64,000 bases of DNA, from assembly GCA_019914995.1 (NCBI GenBank), contig CM034138.1:1426001-1490000 (forward strand). The letters run 5' to 3'. The notes below the pieces were generated by a model. It did no database searches. It saw nothing but the letters and a program-made list of their open reading frames with translations, and had not been told where the DNA came from. The stretch's first letter is position 1, and every line of letters begins with the position of its first letter. The stretch is from Acanthochlamys bracteata. Lineage: Eukaryota; Streptophyta; Magnoliopsida; Pandanales; Velloziaceae. The translations under genes were made by a program, and so were the position numbers. Shown piece by piece: positions 50,861 through 62,103 of this stretch.

Positions 50861-51605
50861 ATGAGCAGCTCCACCGCCAGCTCCGTTACCTCTTCCGTCA
50901 ATCACAATCACCACAACAATTGATCAACAGCACCAACAAGAACAATGCGACGGCTACGACGACGTCCTCTTGATCGATTACTACTTCAACTTCTTCAGGT
51001 CATCATCATAATCAACCAAACCAAGCTCGTGCTGCGTGCAAGTACCAGCGTCGAAAGTGTAACCCGGATTGCATTCTCTCGTATTCTTTCCCTGCCGACT
51101 CACAGCTTTAATTTACTTCCCTAACGCGCACCGGTTGTTCGGCGTGCGTAACATTATCAAGATAGTCGAAGATATGGGAGCAGGGACGCGCGCTGAGGCG
51201 ATGAGATTTATCAGTCGGAATTGCCGAGATCCTGTCGGTGTGGGTGTTATAAGATGGTTCTTGAATTACAGCGACAGATTCAGCATGAACAGGCGGAGCT
51301 TGCGCTTGTTCTCCGCCAGCTTTCCTAATACTGGTTGTGCCCAGGCTGGACAACTTATCAACGTCGATCTTCCCGCTATGCATCCCAACCTTTTTCTTGA
51401 TCCTTCTGTCGTTGATGTTGTTGATCAATCTAGTAGTGTGTGGAGTTCATCCCCGTACAGCACCGACGACAGGAACTAACTAGAACAACATCGATCATCA
51501 TCAACAGAGAATCAGCTGCAGCAGCAACAACAGCAATCTTACAATTACTTCTGTTACGATAACAACAATACTATCATCGACAATTACAATAATAATGATG
51601 GGTAG
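50861..51605 (+). pseudogene. LOB-domain (LBD/ASL) transcription factor pseudogene
   Basis: LOB-domain pieces occur in order but in different frames: AACKYQRRKCNPDC (zinc-finger-like motif, first Cys replaced by Arg), then the GAS block NAHRLFGVRNIIKIVEDMGA, then a Leu-zipper-like MVLELQRQIQHEQAELAL. Asn/His and Gln repeats follow. A stop interrupts the N-terminal Asn/His tract and another follows FPADSQL; at least two frameshifts separate the blocks. LOB-domain proteins are plant-specific developmental regulators; this copy cannot make one. The 136-codon open frame at 51069-51479 is only the part that happens to remain open. Confidence 0.85.
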
Positions 51606-52696
51606 CAGCAGTGTGAACTGTTCTCATGCACTTTTCAGGAATCTCTCCCTCCCTCGTTTTTAAAGTTCCGTTGGTTTTCCGAGAATCTCTTCCTTCTCGT
51701 TTCCAATCAACTTTGGGGTTTAGAAGTAATTCTTTTTATGTTTTATTTTTTCTTTTAAAAAATTAATAATAAAATTGTATAACGTCAAATTCTTTTTATA
51801 GTTTTATAATTTAAATTAAATTTTATTATATTATAAAACTTTTATTAAAAATATAAAATAAAAGTTTAATAAATAAGTGAAACGTTCATTCAAACGCGCT
51901 CCTTGGTAGCATCTATTCATATCTATGATCAAAGCTGTTAGTTTTTTTAATAGACGGCAAAAAGATTAGTAAAACTGAAAAACCCTATAAATATAGAACT
52001 TCACTATAATATTCACTTTTAAATCAACATAAACACAAAAAATAAGTTTCTCTATTCACTTACGTATTAAATACTTATAAAAGTTAAACTCATTTTTTAT
52101 AATAATATTTTTTTAATTTAATTTTTGAAACTAACTTCAACGCAAAATAAACATATCTTTAGTATAAAAATAAAATTATTTAAAATAATAATTAAATATA
52201 TAAAATAATTGAATTTAAATTGAAAAAATTGAGCTTTTTACGATTAAAACATGCCTAAATCCAGTGTCTACCATCAAGGCTTGATTTCCGCATTCGCAGT
52301 TATACTATTATTTTTAGCTCCATTACTACCTAAAAAAAAGTAAAAAGAGTTTTCTTTGGAGTTGTTAGTTGTTACCATTCCTTGCAATGGTTTCCTGCGC
52401 ATCAAATACAATAACGAAAAAAGAAATAATTAGAAATTGGGATCAGAATCTACTACTTTGACCTTTGATATCCAAACCACAGTAAAAAACACTACAACTA
52501 AACAAGAAGACAAAACTCCAGACGGATTTTGTTTATTTTTTATTCACTCCATCTCATCTGTACCAACAAAAACAAAACCCTTTTTTCCCCCTCTTTCCTT
52601 CCTTCTTTCCTGCTGCTGTACTACACTGCTACTTTCGTTCTATCAAACTTCTCTTTTTCTGTTCTCTACTTTTCTTCTTTTTAATTTCAAACATTT
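51606..52696. other. AT-rich gap between LBD pseudogene and 186-aa gene
   Basis: About 1.1 kb, mostly A/T, with one CAAACGCGCT word near 51893 that resembles a MITE end but has no partner. The last 250 bp is probable 3' UTR of the minus-strand gene. Confidence 0.45.
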
Positions 52697-53257
52697 TCAA
52701 TTTTTTGAAACTACTCCTGATTCATCGATCTCGATCGTCGGAGCGCTCAGAACTCTCGCAAGCCACTCATCGTCATCATAATATCTGTCGTCCATTGAAG
52801 CAAACGACTCATTAGAGCCAGCAACCGACGGCGGCGATTTATCGACGACAACATTACTGCCACCGTACCACGGTCCGGTAGAAGGAACACCTATGAAATA
52901 AGAAAGACCAGAACCAGGAATGCCTCTAGTATCAACACTCGCCATCACCGTCGATTTTGCATCAGAGAAGGAAGGACCGCAGCTTTCTTCATTCCCGTTA
53001 ATCGTGACTGACATTGGTGTCTGGTAGTAGTAAATCCTCTTCTCTCCTTCGACGGTGAATGAAAAATCTTCAGAAATTGGTAGCCTAGCTTTTGAGCAAG
53101 GCTTAGTAATTTCTTCCTCGAGCCATTTCATTACCTCAGCAACAGCTTTCTCTTCGAACTCATCGATCTTATCTAACTCCTCTGCAACCCATTTCTCCAT
53201 GAAATTCACCGGAATATTCTCTAATTTCGAAGTTTGCTCGCCGGATTCTTCCTTCAT
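52697..53257 (-). CDS. Unrecognised 186-aa acidic protein
   Basis: Single open frame with an ATG at 53257. The N-terminal third is charged and probably helical (EKWVAEELDKIDEFEEKAVAEVMKWLEEEI). A short region with YYYQTPMSVTINGNEESCGPSF follows, then a Gly/Ser/Pro-rich stretch (GIPGSGLSYFIGVPSTGPWYGG) and an acidic tail (MDDRYYDDDEWL). There is no signal peptide or membrane segment. Codon use and the intact frame suggest a real gene, and ACGT-core motifs lie upstream. I do not recognise the family and assign no function. Confidence 0.7.
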   Translation of the reverse strand: MKEESGEQTSKLENIPVNFMEKWVAEELDKIDEFEEKAVAEVMKWLEEEITKPCSKARLPISEDFSFTVEGEKRIYYYQTPMSVTINGNEESCGPSFSDAKSTVMASVDTRGIPGSGLSYFIGVPSTGPWYGGSNVVVDKSPPSVAGSNESFASMDDRYYDDDEWLARVLSAPTIEIDESGVVSKN

Positions 53258-54963
53258 GTGTTGGGAGAAAATAAAAAAATTTAAAAGGTGGGGTTGTGTT
53301 TCTGTTGGTGGATGGTGAGATTTTATTTATTTTATAATGGGGGAGAGAAGCCGGGCTCGTTTGTACGGATATGCCACGTAAGATTAGCACGGATTTGCAG
53401 AAACGGTGCGGGTGAAGGATAAGAGATTCTCTCCTTTCTCTGGTGTAACACTTTCATTTCTGGCACTGAATGCTACCAATCAATAAAGGAGTATGGAATC
53501 CAGCTGGCAATTTTACATAATGTGCTTACGTGACGGCTTGTGATTGGTTGCTATAGTGCTATCGTTCTTTGGTGTTGGGAAAAGCTTTAGGATGCTGGAA
53601 TTGGAATGGAAATTGTACACCGGCACTAGCGGAGAATAGCAGTTGGCCTTTTTCCGCAAAACAAATTAGGGGATTTGGAAGTAAATAAAATTCTTGTGAA
53701 TAGTATTTAAAATTTTATAAAAATATTTTATACAAAATAAAACTTATATATATTATTTATATTTTTTCAAAATTTTAAAAATTTACAAAATAATTAACAA
53801 ATATTATAGGACATAAGAAATTTGAAAATTAAAAAATCATAAAACACTGTCAACATTTCCTTAACCTGTAGTAATAAAATTCTATTTATGCCCCTATGTT
53901 TATAGGTAATAGGTTGCCATTCTTTTTCTGAATCTAAAATTTTCTTGTTTTTGGGTTTTAATATCAATTGCTTTTTAGGTTCTGCTAGTGCATTTATGCA
54001 CAAATCTTCTCTTTGAAATTTCACCACCTTTCATAATTGAGACGTACGAGTTCTAGGTAGGAGTTAACTCATTGCTGTTCTTTTGGGAATTTTCCACGGC
54101 ATGGTTTATTAGATAAGTCTGACATGTTATTGGCATGCATTTATCACACCTTAATGCTTAACCCTTTTTTTTAAAAAAAAACATAACTCATGGTTTATAA
54201 ATGCATGCAAGACTTGTATATTGAACGATAAAACAAACCAGTAATAAACTTTTATACAGTAAAATATTGCGTATAATTCTATTAATTTATTGTAAGTTTA
54301 ATCACTTGTTAATTAATTTCTGAAAAATGAATAATTGGTGGTGTTGGAATTTGAAAAGGAGCAGAGAGAACGTATGCAGGGGAAAAGTTGGAAACCAGAA
54401 AAGATTATTTTGTGAAAACAACGATGCATTGACCTCGATAACCGGTCATATTTGTCCTTCTCTTCTTGCGATGCTCAGTAGTACCAGTTTGTGACACGTG
54501 GAATCACGCGAGCGAAACGCGGATGGCGATGGTGTCGCTTAACGTGCGACAATAACGAAGTAGTTGCGGTAGCACGTTATCACACACGTGACACCAAGTT
54601 GGCGGGAAAGTTTAAAATTCATAAATTAACATGAAGCAGAACAGCTAGTCCAGACTCCGAAGTTGATCGGACTCGACGAAATGGTTCAGATGAATCAGAC
54701 CTGATCAGTTGAATTGGTCTAAGTTTAACAACATTTTGCTCACTTTTTTAAAAAATTTTTTACTTCTATTTACTTTTTAATTAAAATAAATATCAAAATT
54801 TTCATAGAAAACTTCACTAGAAATTCAAATTTTAAAACTAAAAATTTCACTTATAAACTCACTAAAATAGTAAATAAATAAAAAATAAAACTCACTTATG
54901 AATTTTATTTTTTAAAAAATTTATTTTAAAAAATTCAGTTCCAACACTCAGTTCAAAAGGCCT
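53258..54963. other. Upstream region of the 186-aa gene
   Basis: About 1.7 kb. ACGT-core motifs lie at about 53372 (GCCACGTAAG), 53526 (TTACGTGACG), 54495 (GACACGTGGA) and 54584 (CACACGTGAC), resembling ABRE/G-box sites. 53690-53820 and 54740-54950 are AT-rich. No gene. Confidence 0.45.
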
Positions 54964-57900
54964 ACCTTTCAACGCTTCTATTATGGCGAAGTCTTGGTTA
55001 CTAAAGCAACAACGGGAACTGGCTGGGCAACTGATTCAGCTAGCCCTAAGCAAGCCTTATCACATTGTTTTTGTATAAGTTTTCAACTATGTTGAAATCA
55101 AAGTGAACATAAACCTTCTGCTGATTCAATGGAAATACAATCGAATATGTGGTTTGAACCATTGAGGGACCTTCCAACGAGTACATTGGTGCGCTTATAG
55201 CACCTTGTGAAAATTACCTATGAAACAAAAGAACTAATCCAAACGAATTTTTCACAAGAAACTGTAAAAAAAAAGGTATAAATATGATAAAGATTTTTTT
55301 ATGAATTATAAAAATTAAAAGCTGCCAAGACCTTGGCATTGAGCCCGTTTGGCACAGCTTATGATAAACTGCTTATCAACTTTTTTCATTTCACGTTTTT
55401 CAATATATAAAAAATTTATTTAAAAATTTAGAAAGTGTAAAAAAATTCTACGGAATGAGATCTTTTTATTGTATATTTTTATTATTTTTTTGAAAGTAAA
55501 AAAAATAAAGCTCATTTTTCAAAAAAGATAAAAATATCCTCTATTTCAGAAAAACTCTATTTCATAAGCACTACCAAACGCCCTCATTATCATATCAACA
55601 ATGAGTTTCATGGATGCACATTACCAACCTCTCCAACAAGGTAAAACCTAAACTGCAGTCACGAGTCAAATTTTGTGACAAAAATTGCCGATTAAACAGC
55701 TCGCAAGAAAGCATATTACCCTCCTCCGTCATGTCCAGGAGTGGAGAGCCACCTTACCGTAAAGAGCTTCATCACCTAAAAGTCAACAGTGATGGTTCAA
55801 CCAAATGATATCTCATCTTAAGCCAGTAACACATCTATAACTCTAAACTTATCAAAATTGATCAGCAGCTTCATCTAGGACAAACTTACCAGCAGTCAGA
55901 AATATCAGCTGCCCATCCTCTGCAGACTTTTTGGAGCCTGAAACTGGAGCCTACTGAAAGACACATTGTTCACAACCCATATAAAAGGTGTTGAAAATAT
56001 AAAGTGGACATAAGCTGGAGAGCTTATATTGATACTGTACTAGTCAACGAGAAAAAGGAAGAGAAAATCTACCTCCAAGAAAGATGCACCACAATCTTTG
56101 ATTTGTTTACTTATCAGTTTAGAAGTGGCGCCATCAACTGTTGAGATATATATACCTGTTAAAGAGCGAGTATCAGACAAAAATTAGGGTCAAACTAACA
56201 AAGTTGAAGTATAGCGATTATCGCATGACTTGAAGAAAAAACTAGAGTACAGAATGTTATAGCGACAAATGGAAACAACATAATGTGTGTTTGATAGTAT
56301 TTACTGAAGGATGCTTTCAAAATGTTGATATAAGGGAAACCAGTAAAAACTTGCATATATATAACAGGCATGTAATGATAATTATATAGAAACCTTCTTA
56401 TAGTGAAGGATGACAATTTATTTTTATAAAATGTGAATTCAGACACATTTGCACACAGACGGCATTAATGAATTGCAAAACAAGAAACATAAACTCATGA
56501 AAGCAGATTTTTCCATCATGGAATAGAGCATGATGACTATTCCTTTCCCTAGGCCAATTCCTTTTGCAGCTCCATTTGTTCCACTTGCAACATCAATCTG
56601 TATATAGAAAGAGTGCTCAAGGTAGGGCAAGCAGACAGGTGATGGTAGCATTCAAGTAGCTTACTTACGCACTGCACTTTCAGAAATGGTGAAGGCTCGT
56701 ATCTACAAACAGCAATTAGAACAAATGCTGTAGGTAGCCTACTAATATTTGGTACTAGAGGCAAGAATCTTCTAAGACATGCATAGACAACTGTTTTAAT
56801 TACAAAAACCATTTTCTGAAGTATTTCAGAGCAATATGATCCATCTTCAGAATATTTTAAAAACCTTCTAAACTAAGATGTGTGCCATGTTAATTACTCC
56901 GTCTGTTAATTACTCCACATCATGCCTTTAGGTAATGACTTGGTCTGTTAATTACTTTGCAAGCTCGTGCATCATACACAACTCTGATGCAGGTCTCTCT
57001 TTCAAAGTTATGGAAAAGGTATGATAATTTTTATGAGTGACATTTTCAAGATAAGTATTGCCAAAGTATTGAGCTAATTTAGTCATAAGGAAGACGATTG
57101 CAATACTAAAGAAGCAGCAAGGGGCCAAGGCAAATTCATTTTCAAACCACTGTAATGGCACTTTTGCATGTTTAAGGCTTTAAGCCATTTCAAAAATGGC
57201 TGTTCATGGCTAAGTACTAAGATTGCAGACTTATCATACATCTACAAAGCTATTAAAAGAAAGCGTACCTGGTGCCTAGGTCAAGAACATGATCACACTT
57301 GCTCTTGGTTCTATTCCAGATAGTGACATAAGATCTACTGTGAGAAACTAACACCTTACCATAGTCATATAGCTGAAGAATTTGGCTTACATAAAATGCC
57401 ATACCCAAGATCATAATTATAAAAGTGGTTAGCTTGTGTATGCAAGAAATAACAATAGGTCGTATAATTGTTTTTAATAAAGTAAAACCAATGGCAGTAT
57501 AAATTAAACTAAAGTTTCCCTTTAATATGGCATACCCTTGATGTGACACATATTCTAATATTCACAATCATACATACGTAAAATAATAAAAAGAATAATA
57601 TTTCAATATATATCATAAATTTGTGAGATAAACAAGTAGAGAAGCAGGAGTACCCAGCCTTGACAACGTTCATTGCCATTGGAGTCCCCATGATTCCAAG
57701 ACCAAGAAATTCCAACCTTTTCCGGAAATACATCCTGCAGTTTCAATGTAAGAATAAAAAACAATAGTTTCCGGTATCTTCTAGACTTTGAACACCAAAG
57801 TTTATTGGCAAAAGCACAAAATTCCATCCAGTGAAACACGTATAGGGAGCTAGTAGGCTAGTAGCGGAGGACCTTTGGCTTTGGGAGTTCCATTGGAGTT

Positions 57901-58061
57901 GGAGAGCTGGCAAGAAACTACTGCCGAAGATTTATTAATCTTGTTAGAGAATTTCACCGATGGTTTCGAAACGAAGAAGGTAATAGAAGTAGTAGCCGCA
58001 GCGTTGATCGCCGTTGAAATTGTTTCCAATCGAATCGATGAAGAAGAAAAAGAGATGGCAG
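54964..58061 (-). pseudogene. Chloroplast glyoxylate/succinic-semialdehyde reductase (GLYR2-like) pseudogene
   Basis: Exon-like pieces in order on the minus strand: a Ser/Thr-rich plastid transit-like segment (about 57853-58059, then TAG); FPEKVG with FLGLGIMGTPMAMNVVKAG in the next frame (57654-57734); VTIWNRTKSKCDHVLDLG (57269-57337); YEPSPF (near 56700); DVASGTNGAAKGIGLGKG (near 56560); STVDGATSKLISKQIKDCGA (56072-56156); APVSGSKKSAEDGQLIFLTA (55887-55950); GDEALYGK through KLIVDMIM (55586-55765). A MITE follows, then QGAISAPMYSLEGPSMV (near 55190) and GLAESVAQPVP / DFAIIEALK (to 54964). GLYR2 reduces glyoxylate with NADPH. Introns are kept, so it is not a retrocopy. A base insertion near 57703, several stops and a C-terminal deletion break it. 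Confidence 0.88.
55341..55585. mobile_element. Tourist-like MITE inside the GLYR2 pseudogene
   Basis: 245 bp. The ends GAGCCCGTTTGGCACAGCTT (left) and GAGGGCGTTTGGTAGTGCTT (right, inverted) are flanked by ATT at 55338-55340 and 55586-55588. The interior words (TTAAAAATTTAGAAAGTGTAA) match the MITE at 48955. It lies immediately after the codons for KLIVDMIM, so it interrupts a former exon. Confidence 0.8.
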
Positions 58062-58807
58062 AAAGAAGTGGAGCGATATGTAGTTAGTGGTTTTGCAGAA
58101 GAGAACAGAATCCATTGTGTTTATGTTCCAACAATAAAGGCCAGTCCATAAACTTTAATGGATTTTCTACAAATCCATTAGCCCAATTGTAGACGTTAGT
58201 TAAGAATGATATCGTGGCCCCGAATAGATATTTTGCTGATGTCAGCACTGATGTAGTTTTAAGATACACAAGCAGTTAAGTAGGTTATTACTTTTTATTT
58301 GAATTTATATTATTAAAATTCAAATGAAAATGACATCAACTAAAATATGCAATATCAGCTCTTTTTATAATAGTATGAATCTCAATTTATTCCAAAGTGC
58401 CAAATAATCATTTATTACCTTTTCTAATACTTCGAAATTATTGTCAATTGCAGCAGTGGACATCTCCGCGCTTTTGGTTAATTGATGGGTGTCTAAAAAA
58501 AATGATACAGTAGCGGACCCGTTGTAGTACTACTAAATTAATTTTTTGTTGGTCTGAATTTGTTGCTTATTAGCTGAGCGAGCTTCTGAGTATAGTGATT
58601 TAAACAACTGATTAATAGCCAAATGCATGCACTAGACATATTCAATTAATTAACTGATAATCCGTACAATACACTGCGGTCCCTTGTTACTGAAGGTCGA
58701 AGGTTTCAGGTGTTCACACGGAAGCTTCACGTTTTCTGCGCTACCCTCTTCGGCGTGCTCTTCATGTTCCTTCCCACGTGCCAGACCTTCTTCGCTTTCT
58801 TTCTTCA
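58062..58807. other. Intergenic region upstream of the DUF4408 gene
   Basis: No gene seen. A G-box-like CCCACGTGCC lies near 58775, about 160 bp before the DUF4408 ATG. Confidence 0.45.
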
Positions 58808-58815
58808 TATATATA
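58808..58815 (+). promoter_or_regulatory. TATA box of the DUF4408/DUF761 gene
   Basis: TATATATA about 120 bp before the ATG, followed by a CT-rich start region. Position fits a core promoter. Confidence 0.55.
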
Positions 58816-58933
58816 CAACCCCTGCTCTTCACTGTTTACAATCTCCATTTATTTCTGTCCATAACAAAAATACAAGACATTAGAAGATTTTATCTACACT
58901 AACAGAAGAAGAAGAAGAGAGAGTTCATCAGAA

Positions 58934-59944
58934 ATGGTGGTGGTTGCAGAGATGGTGCAGAGCTGGTTTAGCCCAACAGGTCTATTCTTACTGCTCAACA
59001 TAGTGATCGGAACAATCGTTATAACATCAAAAGGTTTCTTCAGATCTCATCATCACCACCAGCAAAATAATTTCAACTATAAACCTCGATCGGCTCTCGA
59101 TCGTCTTCGATCTGTTGGAAGTCTTTACCGGTACGTTTCTGTTGATCAACAGCAGCAACAACAAGCTCAACACCCTTTCTTTGATGCTCTTGATTCTATG
59201 AGACATGAACAACCGTCTGCTTTCGGTCATCATCAGCTTCATCGAGCTCCTTCTGTCCTTGAACGATTTACCGGGCTTTATCGTTACTGCTCCGGCGAAA
59301 TCTCATCAACAGAATCAACACATGCGAATGGAAGTACAACTACTACTGAAGCAACAGATGGTTCATCAGCTTCGGACCACAACAGTAGCAACAAGCTTGC
59401 GCGATCTCCATCAGTGCTCGAGCGTCTTCGTTCTGTTGGTCTCAACCGCTACCGTTCCGGCGAAATCGCTAAAGTCGAAGAAGAAGAACCCGTGAAGCAA
59501 CAACAAGCAGTTACTGTAAAACGAGGAGAAAAACAAAGCCAAAAGCAAGGTTCACCTCCGCAGAAGCTCGAAAGCGCGCCTTCCGTTCTCGAACGGTTCA
59601 AATCAAGTTTACTGCGTTACACATCAGGAGAGTTCAATCTCGATCCACCATTACCGCCGGAAGCTTTCGAGCAAGACCAGAATGTTCATCAGATACACCA
59701 CAAATACGGCAGGAGCCAATCAGAAGCGAAGATTAATAAAGAGAAGAAGAAACCGGCTGCTGCAGGTAAGAATAAGGTGAAGAAATCGGTGAGCGCGAAG
59801 TCGTCGGCGGAGTTACAGCCGGTGGTGGCGGCAGATGATCGAGGAGTCGATGCACGTGCCGATGACTTCATTAACAAGTTCAGGGAAAATCTCCGGCTAC
59901 AAAGGCTCAACTCATTGTTGCAGTACAAGGATTATATTAATTAA
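58934..59944 (+). CDS. DUF4408/DUF761 protein with four internal repeats
   Basis: Single exon, 336 aa. The N-terminal DUF4408 hydrophobic segment (WFSPTGLFLLLNIVIGTIVI) is a likely membrane anchor. The C-terminal DUF761 motif is complete (DARADDFINKFRENLRLQRL, ending LLQYKDYIN). Between them four copies of one unit occur: SALDRLRSVGSLYRYVSVD, PSVLERFTGLYRYCSGEIS, PSVLERLRSVGLNRYRSGEIA and PSVLERFKSSLLRYTSGEFN. Gln/His-rich and basic linkers separate them. Family members are often stress or pathogen responsive, but no biochemical role is known. ATG 58934 is the first in the transcript-like leader. The frame is clean and ends in two stops (TAATTAA). Confidence 0.9.
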   Translation: MVVVAEMVQSWFSPTGLFLLLNIVIGTIVITSKGFFRSHHHHQQNNFNYKPRSALDRLRSVGSLYRYVSVDQQQQQQAQHPFFDALDSMRHEQPSAFGHHQLHRAPSVLERFTGLYRYCSGEISSTESTHANGSTTTTEATDGSSASDHNSSNKLARSPSVLERLRSVGLNRYRSGEIAKVEEEEPVKQQQAVTVKRGEKQSQKQGSPPQKLESAPSVLERFKSSLLRYTSGEFNLDPPLPPEAFEQDQNVHQIHHKYGRSQSEAKINKEKKKPAAAGKNKVKKSVSAKSSAELQPVVAADDRGVDARADDFINKFRENLRLQRLNSLLQYKDYIN

Positions 59945-62060
59945 TTACTTATATTTGACGTTATGATTATTTCTTATTATTGGTTATCATTATTGATCAA
60001 GTCAATTTTCTCTTCGTTATAATATGACTTTTGTGGTTAGTTAGTTAATAAAGAGATATAGATATTCAGATGCTATTTCTTCTCCTTCACAATGATTGTA
60101 ATGCTGGTGAAAAGTTTTTGCATTGTTTGTTGGAAAATTTGGTTCCTGTCACTGTTTGGCTTCTAAAAAGTTATGTTTAAGTCAAATGTTTTATTTATTT
60201 TTAAATTCAAATTTATTTTTTTATAAACTTTTAATTTATGAAATTTATTTTTAATTTACTGTTATCTAATTTAGTTTATCAAAATTTAGTTTGGTGAAAT
60301 TTATATTACTTTGACTAATTAAACACACCCTTTGCGTTCACTTGTTTGCACGGTTGCTGGCAAGTGTTGGACCATATGGACCTAATTGAAGTCATTGATA
60401 TTTTTTCCAAAATCAAAGTGTACTTATTAGCATCAGCCGGTGATGCTCGTGTGATGTTTTCTATAATTAATCAATATATGGTTGACGTGCCGTGTTCATT
60501 AATTAAGTGGATATTTGATAATAAGTGGCTTCTATAGAAAAACTTCAACTAAGTTCTTTAAGTTTGAGCTTCTTGGGAAATAAAATATTTTTTAATATTT
60601 TTTGCAACAGGAAAACTTGGTATTTGATTGGTAGTATGTGCTCATGTTTGACTTCAGCACTACATAAACAATTCTTTTTCTTCTGAAATAATATATATGT
60701 AGTAAGTACAGAATATTTTTAATAGTTTCCGAAGCTAAAAAATGTTTCTGAAGCAAGAATGCAAAATTTTCAACCTGCCTATGCAGAGCATGTTGCAACA
60801 AAATTTTCAATAAGCCCAACAAAATTTTCAATAAGGCCTCAAGATATATATACATGAGTCTATAAAACACTTTTTGACAGTATTTTAAATAATTTAATTC
60901 TATTTTACAATTTTATAATCTTCAATACTTTTATACAATTTACAAAAGTATAAAAAAATTTTACTTTATAAAATTTATTTTTCAGAAATTTTTTAAAATA
61001 CTCTTCGCTTAAAAAGCTTCACTTGATATGCACTTTCAAACATTCAAAACCAATTTTTAATATATCATTTTTCTTTACATTTCAAAGTTTATTACACCTG
61101 TGAAATGTCTTTGAAAACTTTGGTACCTTATATGGTGAAATAATAAGTCATATATTATTATTCAAACGCAACGAATTACACATGGCATTGCAATAAGAAA
61201 CATCATACATTTATAAATCGTAGTTATCGCGACCTAAGAACAATATAACATACTCCATAAAGAACATACAACAAGACTTTCAAAATCAATCGATATCAGA
61301 TTTTTGCCTAGTAACATTTCCCCTACAAGACAATCAGATATGCATTATGAGATACAGATGAGGAAAGATTGTGACTTCCTTTAGAATATAAACAAAGTTC
61401 AATCAATGCCAGGGCACTGATGCTACTGGAATGTTGGTCTGAAAACGAATAAGTAATATTCGCATGGTTGAAGGGAGTCCATTATTCTGTCTCATCAAAC
61501 CGTTGTTGTCGATACAGCTTACAAGTGGTTGCCCGTAGATGAAGCGGCAGAGCGCTGCGTCATGAAACACAAAGAAAATCACTATGCCTTGCTGAACCTA
61601 TCAGCTGGTTCGGACATTGACAGGTTAGTACCAAGAGTCAAGGACCCATCAATAAGTAATATAGCAAGTACTTAATACCACAGGATTTATAGACCCATAT
61701 AATTAAATTAAATTAAATTAAATATATTAATATTAACATTTTCCTAATGATCCCTAGGGAGTACTGCCCTTGTAATGCCTCTTTTTTTATGTTGGGATAT
61801 CATGCCGCTTTTCTCATCAAAACCACTTCAACATAAATCATCAATCATTGCCATCCTTCCTAGAACTGCTTTGAGGTTAAGTGCATGCATTCAGTTCAGG
61901 ATTAGGAGATCCAAGAAAAAAAGGATGCCTGCAGGTGTTTGAAAGAAGAGTGTCAGCCTAGTAAGAGAGACAAATATCCAACAATTATAGAACTATATAC
62001 ATAAAACATGAGGGTGGGTTAAAAGAAGTAGGTATAAGTCGGCTTTAATATTAAAGGGCA
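59945..62060. other. Intergenic region between DUF4408 gene and SWC4 pseudogene
   Basis: 3' UTR of the DUF4408 gene, then AT-rich sequence. 60860-61010 is almost pure A/T with inverted words. 61400-62060 has mixed composition and may be the old 3' UTR of the SWC4 copy. No gene recognised. Confidence 0.45.
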
Positions 62061-62103
62061 GTAAAGGACCCTTAAACTACTTCTCAAATTCATGTACCTG
62101 AAG

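Noticed and set aside
60148-60331. Candidate fourth MITE (CTGTTTGG ... TTAAACACACCC)
   Set aside because: Ends match too poorly and no target duplication is seen.
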